Positions 21,871-22,927 of a stretch of 22,927 bases of DNA are shown piece after piece. The position numbers and the translations under genes are program-made. Within the stretch, counting starts at the first letter, position 1. Each line of letters opens with the position of its first letter. Source of the DNA: Bacteroidales bacterium (lineage in GTDB: Bacteria; Bacteroidota; Bacteroidia; Bacteroidales; WCHB1-69); NCBI GenBank assembly GCA_012519525.1, contig JAAYQB010000072.1:1-22927 (forward strand), given 5' to 3'. Below the pieces are notes generated by a model. The model made no database searches. It had not been told where the DNA came from and saw only the letters and a program-made list of their open reading frames with translations.

Positions 21871-22758
21871 ATGAAAAGATTAATCAGCCTAACGGCAACA
21901 TTGATGGTATTGACCATTTTCGTTACATCTTGTCAAAAAGATGGGGTTTATAACCCAAAGAAAAAAATTGAAAAAATTTATGGAGTTTATGATGGTATTA
22001 AAGAATTAGAGGAAACGTGGACATGGGATAAAAACCTTCTTACGAAAGTAGCCTATAGAGAAGGTTATGAGTACGATGTGTTTGAATATGACGGAAAACA
22101 ACTCTCTAAAGTAACCTCTTATGACGAGGGAGTAGCACTTTCTTATTATGTTTTTACGTATGAAAAATCCAAACTCGTAAAAATAGAAGAATTTGATGAA
22201 GGCAAACTATTTATGACTATTTCTGTAGAACACGATGGTAAGAAAATTGTTAAAATGACACTAAAACTTGTAGATGATGATGATAAGAATATAAAAAGTG
22301 TACGAAGCAATAAAACTTTTGCCACTATAATGCGTAATTTTCTTCCTCAACCCATTATTGATAAAATAATAGAAAATTCAATGCGTAAAGCAGATGACTA
22401 TGAATCAATTGTTGAATTTGTTTACGAGGGGGACAATGTGTCAAAAATGACAATGACAGATAAAAATTCAAGTACTTCTATGGCTTACACTTATGACGAT
22501 AAATTGAATCCGTTTTATAATAATCTTAATGGGGCAGGAGAAAGTGGTGCAGCTACTGCTTTATCTAAAAACAATCCTCTATCTAAAAACAATCCTCTAA
22601 CTTCAGCCATGACAACAACCGTTGAAGGTGAAGAAATTAAAATAAACGGTACATACAGTTATGTATACGATGGTAAATATCCAATAGAAGTAACTTATTC
22701 TTACAAATACTTTAACTTTGAGCCTAAATTTATAACCAGTTATGAATATTTGAAATAG
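21871..22758 (+). CDS. Hypothetical lipoprotein with YD-like short strand repeats
   Basis: The 295-residue protein has a lipoprotein signal (hydrophobic residues 5-20, 'IFVTSCQKD', Cys near 21). The mature protein is made of repeated strand pairs of the type 'W/Y-x-YDGK-x-LxKV-xxYDEG': 'WTWDKNLLTKVAYREGYEY', 'FEYDGKQLSKVTSYDEG', 'FTYEKSKLVKIEEFDEGKL', 'VEHDGKKIVKMTLKL', 'FVYEGDNVSKMTM', 'YSYVYDGKYPIEVTYSYKY'. This resembles the beta-rich YD/DUF4595-like lipoproteins common in Bacteroidota, whose function is unknown. Residues around 230-243 contain the duplicated hexapeptide LSKNNP, encoded by an 18-bp tandem repeat. The gene is followed by a strong terminator. Confidence 0.78.
   Translation: MKRLISLTATLMVLTIFVTSCQKDGVYNPKKKIEKIYGVYDGIKELEETWTWDKNLLTKVAYREGYEYDVFEYDGKQLSKVTSYDEGVALSYYVFTYEKSKLVKIEEFDEGKLFMTISVEHDGKKIVKMTLKLVDDDDKNIKSVRSNKTFATIMRNFLPQPIIDKIIENSMRKADDYESIVEFVYEGDNVSKMTMTDKNSSTSMAYTYDDKLNPFYNNLNGAGESGAATALSKNNPLSKNNPLTSAMTTTVEGEEIKINGTYSYVYDGKYPIEVTYSYKYFNFEPKFITSYEYLK
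22563..22598 (+). repeat. 18-bp in-frame tandem duplication within a coding sequence
   Basis: ATCTAAAAACAATCCTCT is present twice in a row (22563-22580, 22581-22598), which duplicates six residues (LSKNNP) without changing the frame. Confidence 0.9.
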
Positions 22759-22777
22759 TAGGAAGTGTGATTAATCA

Positions 22778-22807
22778 AAAAAAAGGAGCTATGCGGCTCC
22801 TTTTTTT
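22778..22807. terminator. Bidirectional intrinsic terminator
   Basis: Seven A's and GGAGC (22778-22789) pair with GCTCC and seven T's (22796-22807) around the loop TATGCG. The A and T tracts make it work on both strands, so it can end both the rightward lipoprotein gene and leftward rplT. Confidence 0.92.
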
Positions 22808-22837
22808 ATTGATTTTAAACAAAATAATTGAAAACTT

Positions 22838-22927
22838 TTATTTTTTAACTAAATCAACAATGGCTTTAAATGCCTGTGGATGATTCATTGCTAAATCAGC
22901 AAGCACTTTACGACTCAAATTGATTTC
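22838..22927 (-). CDS. rplT: 50S ribosomal protein L20, C-terminal end (partial)
   Basis: The last 29 codons of a leftward gene end at the TAA at 22838-22840. The translation, which runs from 'EINLSRKVLADLAMNHP' to 'QAFKAIVDLVKK', is the C-terminus of ribosomal protein L20 (the family ending normally reads as 'INRKVLADLAVNDPAAFAAL' followed by a basic tail). L20 binds 23S rRNA early in assembly of the large subunit. The upstream part of the gene lies beyond the window; rpmI and infC would be expected there. The terminator at 22778-22807 is 30 bases downstream. Confidence 0.92.
   Translation of the reverse strand, partial: EINLSRKVLADLAMNHPQAFKAIVDLVKK

Noticed and set aside
1..22927. Mobile element, defence system or CRISPR array
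   Set aside because: No transposase, integrase, nuclease, toxin-antitoxin pair or regularly spaced repeats were found on either strand.

Overview
The window looks like chromosome from a low-GC member of the Bacteroidota, probably Bacteroidales. Three things point there: (i) many genes are preceded by the Bacteroidota -7 promoter element TAnnTTTG and lack clear Shine-Dalgarno sequences; (ii) one protein ends in a type B sorting domain of the type IX secretion system (gliding-motility-associated C-terminal domain); (iii) several families are typical of the phylum, namely PorT-like barrels, DUF1566 lipoproteins and short hypothetical lipoproteins. No tRNA, rRNA, transposase, integrase or CRISPR array is visible, so it is ordinary chromosome with an accessory stretch of surface proteins.

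Layout. 1-245 (-): start of a small lipoprotein-like gene, cut by the window edge. 401-1114 (+): AlkD-type DNA glycosylase. 1224-1931 (+): exported FKBP prolyl isomerase. 2009-3602 (+): probable operon of an M50B-like membrane protein, a SixA-type phosphatase and a YjbQ protein. 3692-5579 (+): ECF sigma factor, anti-sigma-like membrane protein with a type B sorting domain, and a low-molecular-weight tyrosine phosphatase. This set meets head-on the leftward operon trkA-trkH-djlA (8852 to 5576), with the two last stop codons overlapping. 8921-12998 (-): NatA/NatB-type ABC exporter followed by an MFSD1-like MFS transporter and a hairpin terminator.

13330-16629 (+) is an accessory envelope cluster: three hypothetical lipoproteins and a SIMPL-domain protein. 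Two of its genes share a duplicated promoter/start segment of 43 bp. The last lipoprotein looks like a free-standing subtilase propeptide with no protease attached. 16714-17190 (-) is cytidine deaminase. 17305-20346 (+) is a tight operon of a PorT-like barrel, a family 9 glycosyltransferase (TTG start) and queA. 20536-22758 (+) holds a probable outer-membrane barrel, a DUF1566 lipoprotein and a repeat-containing lipoprotein that carries small tandem duplications in its leader and coding sequence. A strong bidirectional terminator separates it from rplT (ribosomal protein L20), whose 3' end closes the window on the minus strand.

I see no complete novel defence or mobile system. The best leads are the sigma factor/anti-sigma/sorting-domain/phosphatase set, which could couple type IX secretion or envelope state to transcription, and the protease-less propeptide-like lipoprotein. 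All functions are read from sequence motifs and memory of families; no database search was run.
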